From Trichomonas vaginalis G3 (lineage: Eukaryota > Parabasalia > Trichomonadida > Trichomonadidae): 64,000 bases of DNA. Made by a program: the position numbers and the translations under genes. The stretch is taken from assembly GCF_026262505.1 (NCBI RefSeq), contig NC_067206.1, positions 15,000,205 through 15,064,204 on the forward strand, read 5' to 3'. The notes under the pieces are model-generated. The model had not been told where the DNA came from and did no database searches. It saw nothing but the letters and a program-made list of their open reading frames with translations. This document shows positions 38,215-47,725 of the stretch, piece by piece. Each line of letters starts with the position of its first letter. Within the stretch, counting starts at the first letter, position 1.

Positions 38215-40948
38215 TCATTGAACGCGGTACCATGCGAATATAGTCACAAATGGTGGCATATAATCTTCACCCGAGCCTGTTGGATTTGTTGTGAAAGTGT
38301 GTGAATGATTTCCTCCCGGTTCAGTTGGTCAAAAAATCTTTTTTGCTGCATTGTTATAAGATGGAGATAAAACGTCATGGCCAGCTTCATACTCTGAGTT
38401 GTATAATGGATGGTCTTTTAATGAGTGGCTATGGTCGCCAGAAAAGTTTGTCGTTCCTGTATGAGTGTGTGGTGGAAGGTTTGCTTCTTTAATTTTCTTC
38501 GAACCTCCTGTTTGCTTTGAAGAGTTAGCACAGTATAAGAATTTGTCTACAATCTGCTTCCACGTACCAAAACCTAAAACTGTTTCTGGATTTGTTGAGT
38601 TCATTGACGTATAAATAGAACCAACAGGATATAATGTTTGAAGTATTTCAGTCTTTAATGTTTGAAGCTCTGTTTTGTCTGCTTTTTTATCTAACATTGC
38701 TGGTAGTTCATATGCTTCAAAGTTTCTGGCATGACCTTCAATGTTCATACATCTGTTATCTAAATTGTTTAGTGTATCTTTTACGCTTGTACTTGGATTC
38801 TCTAAAGGTGCACTTGAACCAAGGGTATAGTTCAATATTATGTCGTCTGCTCTAACAGTAGTGAAGGATTCATGTGTATGGTTCTTGTCGGCTTTACTGT
38901 CTAATGTAGCTTGAAGTTCATTTATATCGGAGATGTTGTGTTTATGATATTTCAAAACTTTGTTCATTGCTTCGAGTTCAACTTTGTCAGCTTTACTTTT
39001 AATAGCATCTTCAAACGTTATTTTTGACTTAACTCTCAAAGTAAATCTTGGTTCAACTAATACACCGTTAACATTGAAAGTAGAGGCATAAATTTCACCG
39101 GTATAACCAAATGCTTCTGGTGCTTTAGCTACATCATACTGTACAGTACAGCTTATGTCATAACCTTTAGCACGAATGTATTTATATCTTCTTTCATTAA
39201 CATTTTTGTCTTCGCTTCATCACTTCGTGTTAAATATCCATGGTAGTCCGTTATAATCTGTTCGTCTGAAGTTATATAATGAACGTGGTTCTTGACTTTA
39301 TCACTCAGAGCTAAAAGCTCATTTTTGTCTGCTTTTTCGGCTAATTTCTCATTAACATCATTCACTTCTAATTCAACTCTTCCGCCAGAACTCTTATTAT
39401 CATTAATCTTTTTCATTAATTCGGTAATTACGTCATAAAGACTATATTCTGTTTTCGGTTTTGTAAATAATGAGTCAAAATTTCTTTTCATCATTACATC
39501 GCTGACATTAATGATATCACTTCCTTTTTCATTTATTCTCTTCATTAATTCTGCAATAATGACGAATATATAATCTGTTAATTTATTCTCTTCATCGAGG
39601 GTTATAGAATGTTTTGAAATTGAATCATTAACTCCTCTAAATAAATCAATAACTTCAGGATACACGTTTTTAATGTCTCGAATAACCCGACCAGTATCCT
39701 GTTGTTCATGTTCTTCGTTCCCGTCGTTACGTGGTTTTATATCTCTAACCATCATCAACGCAGCCATAACCGGAGGGTTTGTTGCTACTGTTCGAAAATC
39801 TCCGTTATGTATGGTATATCTAAATAATTTCTTTGTGTTTGTTAAAACATTTGAAACAAGTCTTTTAAAACCATCTACAAAATTTCCTGTTTCACCTAAT
39901 GTTCTTGCAGCATTTACAAGCTCACCCATTCCCGCTTTTGACCCCAAAAACGTCCATATTGCATTTATTTCACTCTGTATAGTTGTCCATTCAGCGAAAC
40001 TAACACCCGCATTCGCTAAGCTGAAAATGAAATTCAGTGGATCGAACTTAATTCCACCTTCTTTTTCAATTTCAACGAACTCACTAACATGAGATTTTAA
40101 GTATTCTTTCGTTAAAATTGTTTTCCCCGATGTTATGTCATTAACGAAACTATCACCGTCAAAAGTTAACGAATTCAATTTCGTCGTTGATGCTTTTATT
40201 TCATACACCGCTTTATCATAGTTTTTGGCTCACCTTCTTTAGAAGCATATGAAACATTAATGAATGAATTATATGTATTCGTGAATGAATTAAAATCAAT
40301 GATTTTCATTAATGACGCCTTTAATGATTCATTTACTGTCGAATCCCTTAAAGTAATTAATGAACTGTCATTTATGAAAGGTACACTGCAAACCGTCGAG
40401 TTTGGATCAAATGCTGTAGTTGGTGCAGGAATATTAATGATATAAGTCATTAAATCATTAAGTGACGTAAATAATGTTGTCGTTTTTGATTTAATTTCTT
40501 TAGCATCTGTTATATATGGTAATTTTATTTCTGTAGTTTCTGAATTAAAGATATTCGCTAAAATGTTTTGTAAACTGTTTTGAACAGCTGTGTAAACCGT
40601 TGAATCCGGAACTCTTACGATTTCACCGTCCTTAATAAAAGGCATTGCACATGGTGTAGTGCTTGGGTCAAATCTTTTTGGGTTATGATTCAACATATAT
40701 TCTAATGCTTCATAAACAGACCTATATACGGTTGTATTATCTTTTTCAATAATTTCACCGTCCTTTATAAACGGCATAGTACATGGAGTTAAAATAGGGT
40801 CAAACTTTTCATAGTCCTTCCATGTTATGTATTTCTCAGTATTTCCATCAGTGATAACAATATATTTGTCAGTAAGTGTGAGAGAGTATTGACCAAAATA
40901 TAAACGTTTAGCTCTGTCAGCTTCATACGCATATGCAGCTATACTCAT
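38215..40948 (-). pseudogene. Phage-type tail-fibre protein with collar domain (copy B, frameshifted)
   Basis: About 900 residues. The start MSIAAYAYEADRAKRLYFGQ is shared with copy C. Then come 3-4 repeats of ~45 residues (FDPxTTxCxMPFIxDGEI), a central non-repetitive region, KADK.HTH shaft repeats (SKADKNHTHESFTTVRADD) and a C-terminal collar-type domain: YPVGSIYTSMNSTNPETVLG, FGTWKQIVDKFLYCANSSK, NLPPHTHTGTTNFSGDHSHS and a terminal PPFVTIFAWYRV. This is the layout of phage receptor-binding fibres, which form trimers. Frame breaks lie near 40200, 39100 and 38330. The start is 18 bp from the divergent gene at 40966. A host-attachment role is inferred. Confidence 0.8.
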
Positions 40949-40965
40949 ATTTTAATGAGAATAAA

Positions 40966-41742
40966 ATGTTGTTCTATTTGCAAAGTACAGACCCAAACGA
41001 ATACGGGACAGTAAAGCTACAAACAAACTTAGGTCTACAGAATGAGGCGCTTGCATTCAGAATGGTTGACTTCAATACTATCGCTTCATTCGTTATAACA
41101 GATGAAACAGATTTCATGGAGATTGAAATAGATGGAAAGAAGCACGAAATAAGATTTCACAATAATGTAGAATATAAGATGGAAACATTAGCTGGAGTGT
41201 TAAATGCTCTCATAAATACTACAATAAACAAGGATAACGAAGAAAACTTAATGAATGTTAAACTTATTGCAGGAGTTTTGAAGTTCAGTTATGTGAAGGA
41301 GTTTAAGATACCAAGAATGAGTCATAGAGTACAACTTCTTTTGGGTGCATACCATATGACATTTCCTTTGAAAAGTGTTGACAAAACGATTGAGATGAAA
41401 TCTGTTCCATACGTATGTTATGGCAACTGTTTGTACATTGAGTCTAAAATAGCTAATGTCACAGGCATTTCAGGAGTTAATAGTAAAGGTTCAGTAGAAT
41501 ATAAGTCTTTCTGTTATGAAGGAAATTCAATGTTCATTCCAAACGTTCCTGTCATAGCAACTCATTTAGGTAAATGGGTTCGCATTAGTCCTCATAATTT
41601 GAAAGGCATGCAATTCAGACTTGTTGACTTTCAAGGAGAGCCTGTAGAACTGAAGGCACCAGTGCGAATGACTGTTGAAGTTGACTTTTTAGAAAATATT
41701 AAATGCAACAGCTTACAAGAGAACTCAGAGCTAAAAATATAA
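40966..41742 (+). CDS. Minor capsid (penton-like) candidate 1, 258 aa (intact, copy B)
   Basis: The start MLFYLQSTDPNEYGTVKLQT at ATG 40966 is chosen over the ATG at 40933, which would overlap the fibre start. It leaves an 18-bp divergent gap like that of other gene pairs. It looks beta-rich: FMEIEIDGKKHEIRFHNNVE, YKMETLAGVLNALINTTIN, then SHRVQLLLGAYHMTFP and a final jelly-roll-like segment (NLKGMQFRLVDFQGEPVELK then APVRMTVEVDFL). The LA..LN and LLLGA segments match a pattern in Polinton minor virion proteins. Copy C (52218-52990) is nearly identical but frameshifted. Structural role inferred. Confidence 0.6.
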   Translation: MLFYLQSTDPNEYGTVKLQTNLGLQNEALAFRMVDFNTIASFVITDETDFMEIEIDGKKHEIRFHNNVEYKMETLAGVLNALINTTINKDNEENLMNVKLIAGVLKFSYVKEFKIPRMSHRVQLLLGAYHMTFPLKSVDKTIEMKSVPYVCYGNCLYIESKIANVTGISGVNSKGSVEYKSFCYEGNSMFIPNVPVIATHLGKWVRISPHNLKGMQFRLVDFQGEPVELKAPVRMTVEVDFLENIKCNSLQENSELKI

Positions 41743-41945
41743 AGTATGAATGTTATGTATTAGGTCATGAACTTTGGTTGTTGCTGTTTGATGAAACAAA
41801 TGAATTAGTTATGTCAGTCAAGAGAACAGAAAAATATTGTGTTAGTGAAAACTGCACCAAGTCAATAAGATTAGGTTTGCATTATGAAGATGAGTTCAAT
41901 ACTGTTGAAGAAGTTTTGGATAGATATTACAAATTGCTAACTTGA
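41703..41945 (+). CDS. Small unknown protein, 80 aa, overlapping the minor capsid candidate
   Basis: It starts MQQLTRELRAKNIKYECYVL inside the last 40 bases of the preceding gene, in another frame. This translational overlap is kept in copy C (52015-52257). The middle is hydrophobic (GHELWLLLFDETNELVMSVK) and there is a C-terminal helix (TVEEVLDRYYKLL). Both copies are intact and almost identical, which argues that it is a real gene. Family unknown. Confidence 0.6.
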   Translation: MQQLTRELRAKNIKYECYVLGHELWLLLFDETNELVMSVKRTEKYCVSENCTKSIRLGLHYEDEFNTVEEVLDRYYKLLT

Positions 41946-41954
41946 AATTTTTTG

Positions 41955-41998
41955 ACTGACGGCGCAAAGCGCCAAGATGGGCTCAAAGAGCCCTCCTG
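41955..41998. repeat. GC-rich double hairpin between convergent genes
   Basis: TGACGGCGCAAAGCGCCAAG then ATGGGCTCAAAGAGCCCTCC. Stems are GGCGC-AAA-GCGCC and GGGCTC-AAA-GAGCCC, both perfect. It lies between convergent stops (41945 and 42005), where a bidirectional terminator would be expected. Copy C has instead GTCAGTCAGTCTGACTG (51970-51990), also palindromic. Confidence 0.65.
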
Positions 41999-42004
41999 AC
42001 TGCT

Positions 42005-42617
42005 TTAATTTACTAAAACATATTTCAAGCAAAGTTTATATTCTGTTGAAAGTTTTGTATACTCGTTCGAATATTTATACTTAAACTCAACTCCTGTAGT
42101 TCCTGGTGTTTCAATGATGCGGATGTTACCTATTTTCATGAATAGTGGCGTTTGACCACAGCATTCGATTTCAGGGTCGAGATAGTCAATGACACATTGT
42201 TTCCCTGTTATTCGTGAGATAACATTTTCAAGGTCCTCCTTTGTTAGAATTATTTGGTTCTTGCTTATAAGATTTGTCAAAAGCTTCTTATCGTCTTTGA
42301 GTAAAATTGTTTGGTATAACTGAAGAAGGTAATGGTCTACGTTATCTGAAGGATTTGTTTGAACATTTGTGTAAGGGTTGTCGTTGGCTTCTCTTGAAAG
42401 AATTTGGTCCAGTGGTGGATACTCTAACTTAACATCTGATGTAGCGTTAGCGTTTGAAGCTGAGTTTAAATTCACGGATTTCAGCTCTGGTTCTTTCTTT
42501 CAAACACTCTGAACTATAGTTCTTTATGACAATATTGTTTGTCGTTCGTGAGTCAACATTTGATGTTGGTTCAATTGGAACATTAACGGCACCAGCTAAG
42601 ATGGATTTGCTTCTCAT
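42005..42617 (-). pseudogene. Polinton unknown protein, ~200 aa (copy B, one frameshift)
   Basis: It starts MRSKSILAGAVNVPIEPTSN. One extra base near 42478, compared with copy C, breaks the frame. The rest reads LEYPPLDQILSREANDNPYT, VDHYLLQLYQTILLKDDKK, then ISRITGKQCVIDYLDPEIEC and RIIETPGTTGVEFKYKYSNE, ending LKYVLVN. Several Cys residues but no recognised catalytic triad. It starts 25 bp from the divergent gene at 42643. Unknown; a virion or scaffold function is a guess from neighbours. Confidence 0.58.
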
Positions 42618-42642
42618 TTCATATAGAATAAAAACCTTTTAT

Positions 42643-43044
42643 ATGTATGAAATGAACAATATACTCGACAAGGGTTTGAATGTAAAGCTAACGAATGAAA
42701 ATATTGTTGAATTCACTGAGACAGGAGCTGTGTATAAAGATGTAGAACTACTGAACAAAAGAGCTAAGGGAAGAAGCAGGAACATGAACAAAGGGTGGAA
42801 GCCTATAAAAATTTATGTCAATGATGGCTCAGGAGGTTCAAACATAAAGTATGCAGAAAGTTATAGAGTTTATGCTCTCAAAGGTGAAAAGCCTTCATTT
42901 AAGAACAGCTATTCTAACGCATATCCTCAAAAGCTAACGGATGGGGAAGTGGATGATATGAATGACAGCAAAAATATTAACAGAAATGGCGACAGAGATG
43001 CATGGAATTTGTTTACCATCAGTCAATTGAAGGTTAAACTTTAA
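42643..43044 (+). CDS. Polinton unknown protein, 133 aa (intact, copy B)
   Basis: It starts MYEMNNILDKGLNVKLTNEN. The ATG at 42643 is preferred over the longer in-frame start at 42526, because that would run through the divergent gene and because AGAATAAAAACCTTTTATAT directly precedes 42643. Basic and Gly/Asn-rich: KRAKGRSRNMNKGWKPIKIY, NDGSGGSNIKYAESYRVYAL and the end ISQLKVKL. Its stop overlaps the convergent ATPase stop by 4 bases. Copy C (50938-51339) is identical as far as compared. Family unknown. Confidence 0.6.
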   Translation: MYEMNNILDKGLNVKLTNENIVEFTETGAVYKDVELLNKRAKGRSRNMNKGWKPIKIYVNDGSGGSNIKYAESYRVYALKGEKPSFKNSYSNAYPQKLTDGEVDDMNDSKNINRNGDRDAWNLFTISQLKVKL

Positions 43045-43923
43045 AACAATGTTGGTCGTTCCCATGGAATATTTTTGACTTTAATGGTATTAGTCATGAT
43101 ATGAATCTCAAGGTATGAACGAGGAGAGATGAGAGACTTATATGCTTCCCAAATTTCTTCAAAAGGTAATGTTATACCTGACTGTTTCCAAATGAGTTCA
43201 ATATCATAGCGTGAGAAACCTTGAAAGATAACGAAGTCAGTTATGAGACGTTTTATGTTTAAAGCTAAAAACCTCCATGTTTGCATAAGTATTGCTACAG
43301 TTAAATGGTAATGTCTGACTTTAGTAATGATGTTAGCTAATGGTGAGTCAGGTTTGACACTAAACCTTTTCCGCGAAGTCGTCACAAACGAGCAGAGTGT
43401 TTGAAGGATATTTTTTGAAGGGGTATTTTGAAAGTTTTGACAGAATGTAGTTTGTAAGTCGTTTCATATCGTAAACTCCTGAGTATTGACGTAAGTGGTG
43501 TTTGTCAATAATTCTTTCCATCTCTCAGAAGTCTTTTGCATTCCTGACTGTATAAATTCAACGATGGCATAATATTTCCTCTTACGTCGAATGTAACGTT
43601 GAAGAAATTCAATGAGTTCACTGTCTGGAACTTTAACGACAGAGGCTTGAACTTTTGACATAAATGTTTTCGCTGTTGAGTCCATAGAGTCTGAAGTTGC
43701 TGATATAATGATTTGGTCATAATATGAGTCGTTTCCTAAACGCTCTGTTATGAGTATATGACGAATGAGGTTAAATGTCTTACCTGAACCCATCTTTCCA
43801 CAATAGAAATACACCATTTGAACAGAACTCATAGTCCTTACTGAAAGGAAGAATAAGAGAAGAGTTAAGTTTGTCTGTAGTTTCATTCATGTCTTCATCT
43901 ACGTCATGTATTAAATGCTTCAT
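43041..43923 (-). pseudogene. A32-type FtsK-HerA packaging ATPase (copy B, frameshifted)
   Basis: Walker A GKMGSGKTFNLIRHI, an acidic/hydrophobic core and the C-terminal part (VAILMQTWRFLALNIKRLIT then DFVIFQGFSRYDIELIWKQ) are present but in different frames. Breaks lie near 43830, 43550, 43470 and 43400. Copy C shows Walker B (NTLLVCDDFAG). Proteins of this family pump DNA into capsids. The start at 43923 is 16 bp from the divergent minor capsid candidate 2. The gene order ATPase-penton is kept in copy C. Confidence 0.85.
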
Positions 43924-43939
43924 TTTATCTCCATTAAAA

Positions 43940-44820
43940 ATGCAAGTCAGAAATATTCAGAACATAGCACCGAGTCTAACTGACAAGAGTATAAAGATAT
44001 ACTATGAACATGTTATGATGAAACCACCAAAATTCAAGAAAGTCAGTATACTTATGAATATCCAAGACACTGGGTAGAGTATGTAGGAGGTGAGAAAGCT
44101 ATTGAAATCAGACAGGTTCGAAGTATTCCAGCAGGAAGAACAATATTATTGAAGAACTTTAATGTTTTGAGGTATAATGATGAAACAAAGAAGCAAGATA
44201 GTTTCCCTGTTGCTGTGTATGTGAACTTAGATACAGGAGATGACATGAAAGTTTTTAATACAAAGCTTCAAACGGTAGTGAGAGAACAACTGACTGCGGA
44301 AGGACATCCATTACCTTCAGAAGTTACCATAGCATATAATTTTGAAACAAACTCAATAGATTTTAAAGTCATCTCTGCAAAGAAGTCAGGTTTTACATTT
44401 AATGAAGCAGATGTATATTCGAATGAAAACTTCAAAGCTATTGCATGGTTAGATAATGACGATTGCTTTAAGAAAATATTTAAATACAGTGACTCAACGA
44501 TGTCAATAGATGACCTTCGTGGAATGTTACCATCGACGTTTACAGTAGAAGGTTCAGCAGGATTGCTTACAAGATTGTCAATTGGTGGTATTTGGTCTCG
44601 TGAGAACATTGTTATAAAATCCAGTATAAGTGAATTTGCTGAAGAATCTATATTATGTCTTTCAAACTACATGTATTCGCCGCCGAAGCATTATAGTATA
44701 ACAAACTTTGTCAGTAAGTTTAACATAAGACTTGTCGAACCTTCTTCAATGAAAGATGTTGTGCTACCTAAAGATGGAAAGGATGGACTCATTATTGAGA
44801 TGATTTTAATAGCATATTAA
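43940..44820 (+). pseudogene. Minor capsid (penton-like) candidate 2, ~293 aa (copy B, frameshift near 44035)
   Basis: It starts MQVRNIQNIAPSLTDKSIKI. After the break the frame is open: RSIPAGRTILLKNFNVL, VAVYVNLDTGDDMKVFNTKL, SMSIDDLRGMLPSTFTVEGS, GGIWSRENIVIKSSISEF and the end FNIRLVEPSSMKDVVLPKDG then LIIEMILIAY. The closing pattern of strand, DG and alternating hydrophobic residues to the last residue is like single-jelly-roll penton proteins of Polintons. Its position beside the packaging ATPase supports a virion role. Which of the two candidates is the true penton cannot be decided here. Confidence 0.6.
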
Positions 44821-45045
44821 ATGAGCTTGTTCTTGAAGGTCATTCATGATGAAATAACTGTTGTAGAAGATGTTAGCAATTGTTCAGACATTTTGAAGCG
44901 TATAGATGATATAAGAAAGAAGTTAGATAGACCGCAAAGCGGTGAGGGCGAAGCCCGTGAGAACGCTTATGTTTCATTGACTTTCTCCAGTAACGAGAAC
45001 TTTTATGAGATAATATTGAAGAGAGATGATTTTAATATGGTGTAA
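44821..45045 (+). CDS. Small unknown protein, 74 aa, carrying a GC module
   Basis: It starts MSLFLKVIHDEITVVEDVSN on the base after the previous stop. RIDDIRKKLDRPQSGEGEAR spans the embedded GC module (44932-44959), and the end is YEIILKRDDFNMV. The next gene's ATG follows immediately, so three genes are stacked without spacers and are probably on one transcript. Copy C (48938-49162) is intact and differs by one residue in the part compared (NAY/NVY). Family unknown. Confidence 0.6.
   Translation: MSLFLKVIHDEITVVEDVSNCSDILKRIDDIRKKLDRPQSGEGEARENAYVSLTFSSNENFYEIILKRDDFNMV
44932..44959 (+). repeat. GC-rich palindromic module in 74-aa gene (copy B)
   Basis: CCGCAAAGCGGTGAGGGCGAAGCCCGTG in two parts: stem CCGC-AAA-GCGG and stem GGGC-GAA-GCCC. 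The second stem is GGGC/GCCC here and GGAC/GTCC in the PolB module, a paired change. Confidence 0.75.
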
Positions 45046-45574
45046 ATGGTAGCTTGGGCAGCTTTAGGCGCAATTGGAACAAAAGCATTAGCATTTGGAG
45101 CAAAAGCACTTGGAGCTTATGACGCAGTAAATAAAATGAGTGGAGGAAGGGTTTCGAAGACATTAGATGCAAATAAAGGGAAAGATTGGAGGCTGGGTTG
45201 CAAAGAAGTTAAGATTAAATAAAATAGGGCTCATAAATAAAGCATCCAATTTGGTTGCGACTGAGTCAGAAAATGCTTTAGGAAAGGATGATGAGTTTGC
45301 AAAACACGCAAAATACTTTAATGACCAGATGAAAGGTGAAACAATGCATTTAAATAGATTCGATGGAACTAAAGAAAATGTTTCTTCTCCACCAGTAGTT
45401 CTTCCGTATGGTCCCTATGGAATGTATGGAAACCCTTACGAAAGACCATTTAACCCATTGACTGGTGGAAGTAACTGGTATCATTACGGACGAAGAAGAA
45501 AGACCGTCAAGTTGGAGACAGACGTGAAGAAAGCAACTAAAAAGAAACCAAGGAAGAGAGTTATAAAGCAATGA
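45046..45574 (+). pseudogene. Small hydrophobic/basic virion-like protein, ~175 aa (copy B, one frameshift)
   Basis: The N-terminus MVAWAALGAIGTKALAFGAK is an Ala/Gly-rich hydrophobic helix. The frame changes near 45178, and then comes GGWVAKKLRLNKIGLINKAS, a middle with PPVVLPYGPYGMYGNPYERP and a strongly basic end (KKATKKKPRKRVIKQ). A hydrophobic helix plus basic tail recalls adenovirus-like minor core or pVI proteins; this is analogy. The last codons coincide with the inner edge of the right terminal repeat (AGAGTTATAAAGCAATGA). Confidence 0.52.
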
Positions 45575-45582
45575 ATTCAACA

Positions 45583-45632
45583 GGGTGAAAAAACAGGTGA
45601 AAAAGAGGTGAGATCTCACCACTTCACCTAAA
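45583..45632. promoter_or_regulatory. Terminal-repeat palindrome (GGTGAG type), copy B right end
   Basis: GGTGAAAAAACAGGTGAAAA then GAGGTGAGATCTCACCACTT and CACCT. It has a perfect inner GGTGAGATCTCACC and an alternative outer pairing with TTCACCT. It is absent from the left end of the same element. Confidence 0.68.
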
Positions 45633-45729
45633 TTTATTTTTGTGCTATGTTTTCATACGTGTGAGGGTGGTGATATCATTAATTTTTAAGTTTATTTTTT
45701 ATTTTATTTTTTATTTTATTTTTATATAA

Positions 45730-46057
45730 ATGGCGAAAACTATTGAGATAACAAACTACAACGGTCATGAGTTCAAGAATTTGTTCTTCGTTCCTCGTGA
45801 AAATACATTCTATCAGATACGGGGGGAGAAAGGGTAAAGTTAGTTTAAGCATTTATGATAGCAAACATAATGGAAGATATATACAAGCAGTAGATACAAA
45901 CGGTAAGCGTGTTTCATTAGCTTTGTCAAAACTTATAAACATTAATTATGACAGCGACTTTGACTCAGACGATTGGAGCGACAGTAGTGATACTGAAGAA
46001 TATGAACTAGTATGTGAAGCGCAACAATGGAAAGAGTTGAAATACTTTTGTAAATGA
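45730..46057 (+). pseudogene. Terminal-repeat gene, right copy (frameshifted at a G run)
   Basis: This is the same protein as 25565-25891 (MAKTIEITNYNGHEF at this end), but ATACGGGGGGAG near 45820 has one base more than the left copy's ATACGAGGGAG. The frame changes in front of GRKGKVSLSIYD. Copy C (47933-48260) carries the same G run. The rest, including the acidic DSDFDSDDWSDSSD stretch, is preserved. Confidence 0.62.
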
Positions 46058-46183
46058 GAACGTTAGTGTGAACGTTTATTTTTTCATGCACGTGCATTGT
46101 GTCGCGGGGAGTTGCCATGGGCAATGACCTGCGCACAATATATAACGTACAGAGAGGTGAGATGAGGTGGTTTATGTGATAAA

Positions 46184-47235
46184 TGTAATGCATGAAAAAT
46201 AGCGTGACTTCATTTTTGACAGTTTACAAATGTAAAGTGTTGCATCCTTAAAAACTTGGAAATATATACATTCATGAATTATCTTGTATATTAATTGAAA
46301 ATCCATAAAACCCTAACAATATTTTTTCTTAAAAAACTATAAAAATATAAATAAAATTAATCGTTAAATAAAAATATTTGATATTAGAATTTTATTGGAA
46401 AAATAAAAAACTTAATATTTTAAAGAAATACTTAAATACTTGAATGTTTTAACTTTTACATTATCATATAGACTCTCAAATTATTAGCCATTTTGGCTGA
46501 GAACTATGGTCTGCGAGGTACATAGATAGAATCAGTACCTCGCAGACTATAGTTCTCTATATGGCGCCGAAAATTTTTGGTGAAATGCGACGACATTTCA
46601 CCAAAAATTTTTCGGCGCCATAGGAAGAATTAGAGGGTGTGAGATACTATTACATGCTATAGTACTCACACCCTCCAAATCCCAATCAAAATCGCATAAA
46701 ATTTGCTACTTATCTTCAGATTACCTCCCATTATAAAATATATCATTGCTATCTCATCGTACTATATTTCCACCCTATTGTATTTAAAAATATAAAATTT
46801 TTTGATAATATATTTTTATATCTTGAATTTTCAAACAATATATTCACAGATAATATAATGGGAAATCTATCTCAACCCAGCCTTAAAGTACCAAACTCCT
46901 GCTTGCATTCTCACTCACAAATATTAAACATCCATCTCCAAAAAACTAAATTCTTCACAATTTTTTTAAAATTGAGAACATAAAAAACGTATGCATTCAA
47001 TAATTTAAGATACTAACAAATATTAAAAACTTCAAAATATCAGATATTAACGTTTTTCAATTAAAAAAATATCATTTTGCTTTTCAATTCGAACATAAAT
47101 CGTAAATATTTTTAATTAATATCTGATTTACAGCATTATTATCCATTTATAAATCTGACAAATAAATGACAAAACCATCAGAAATAGTGTCACTTTCTGT
47201 CAAAAGTGAAGTCACGCTATTTTTCATGTACAACA
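46184..47235. mobile_element. Non-autonomous DNA transposon, 1052 bp, in B's right terminal repeat
   Basis: It is flanked by the 15-bp direct repeat GGTTTATGTGATAAA (46169-46183, 47236-47250), present once at the left end of B (compare the reverse of ~25430-25444), so the insertion site is proven by comparison. The ends are TGT...ATGAAAAATAGCGTGACTTC on the left and the inverse on the right, ~39 bp with an internal 5-base difference. There is no coding frame. It carries the hairpin block 46485-46676 also found near the MULE gene. A 15-bp duplication is long for Mutator-like elements (usually 8-11). Confidence 0.82.
46485..46676. ncRNA. Second copy of the four-hairpin block
   Basis: The stems are TAGCCA/TGGCT, GAGAACTATGGTCTGCGAGG/CCTCGCAGACTATAGTTCTC, GGCGCCG..TTTTTGGTGAAATG around CGACGA, and GAGGGTGTGAGA/CTCACACCCTC. 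Compared with 18431-18622, stem 2 has A-T in place of G-C at one pair while keeping a neighbouring G-T pair. It lies ~300 bases from the element's left end. Confidence 0.5.
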
Positions 47236-47342
47236 GGTTTATGTGATAAATACTTTACGTGGCAGAAATAGTTTAAGGTTATTAGAAATATTGCATCTGC
47301 GATGCAAAATATACGTTAGTGGTTTTGTAAAGTGTCAGATTG

Positions 47343-47391
47343 ACATATCTTCGGTAAGATGGCGCGCAGTGCCACCATACTGAAGATATGT
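47343..47391. repeat. Terminal hairpin of element B, right end
   Basis: ACATATCTTCGGTAAGATGG then CGCGCAGTGCCACCATACTG and AAGATATGT. It is the inverse of the left hairpin with a few changes inside the loop. Confidence 0.78.
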
Positions 47392-47400
47392 ATACTAACT

Positions 47401-47725
47401 CGCGTTTAGGTATTTCTATTTTTACTTTGTCACCTTTCTGAAGTTTGAAGCCCGGCATTCTTTCTTGTTTGTCTCTTTTGACTAAATTATTAAATATATA
47501 GTCTTTCTCTAAGTCAGGGTTGTTTTTCATTTCTTCGGGGGAGTGGTTTCCCAAACCTTTTTGTTTACGGTTATTGTAAATATTTAAAACTTGTCTCATC
47601 TTTGCCATGGAGAAGTGTCTATACTTGTCGTCATATGACATTTCATTTGCTTCACCACCTTGTGGTTGGTTTAAGTCTCTTAACATTTTTATACATCCGT
47701 CAATGACACCAAGAGCAGAATGGTT
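47401..47725 (-). pseudogene. Integrase middle part of element D, between insertions B and C
   Basis: The reverse-strand frame reads NHSALGVIDGCIKMLRDLNQ (third catalytic region, with Asp where E is usual), YRHFSMAKMRQVLNIYNNRK, GLGNHSPEEMKNNPDLEKDY and GFKLQKGDKVKIEIPKR, then continues at 25276. The usual RF after the catalytic residue is GC here. The upstream part of the gene lies beyond element C. This isolated 325-bp segment shows that two Polintons hit one integrase gene. Confidence 0.78.

Larger units (their letters stand above)
25277..47400. mobile_element. Complete Polinton/Maverick (element B), 22.1 kb including two later insertions
   Basis: The ends are AGTTAGTATACATATC and its inverse, with CGCGTT duplications outside. 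Removing the hAT-like insertion (28230-28939) and the 1052-bp insertion (46184-47235), each with one target copy, leaves about 20.3 kb. All hallmark genes are present: PolB, integrase, packaging ATPase, major capsid protein and minor-capsid candidates. No adenain-like protease was recognised. Many genes carry single-base indels. The left arm lies within 25277-25967 and the right arm within 45575-47400. Confidence 0.93.

Noticed and set aside
40933-40965. Upstream ATG for minor capsid candidate 1
   Set aside because: It would overlap the start of the divergent fibre gene and leave no promoter. ATG 40966 gives the same 16-18 bp divergent spacing seen at 43923/43940.
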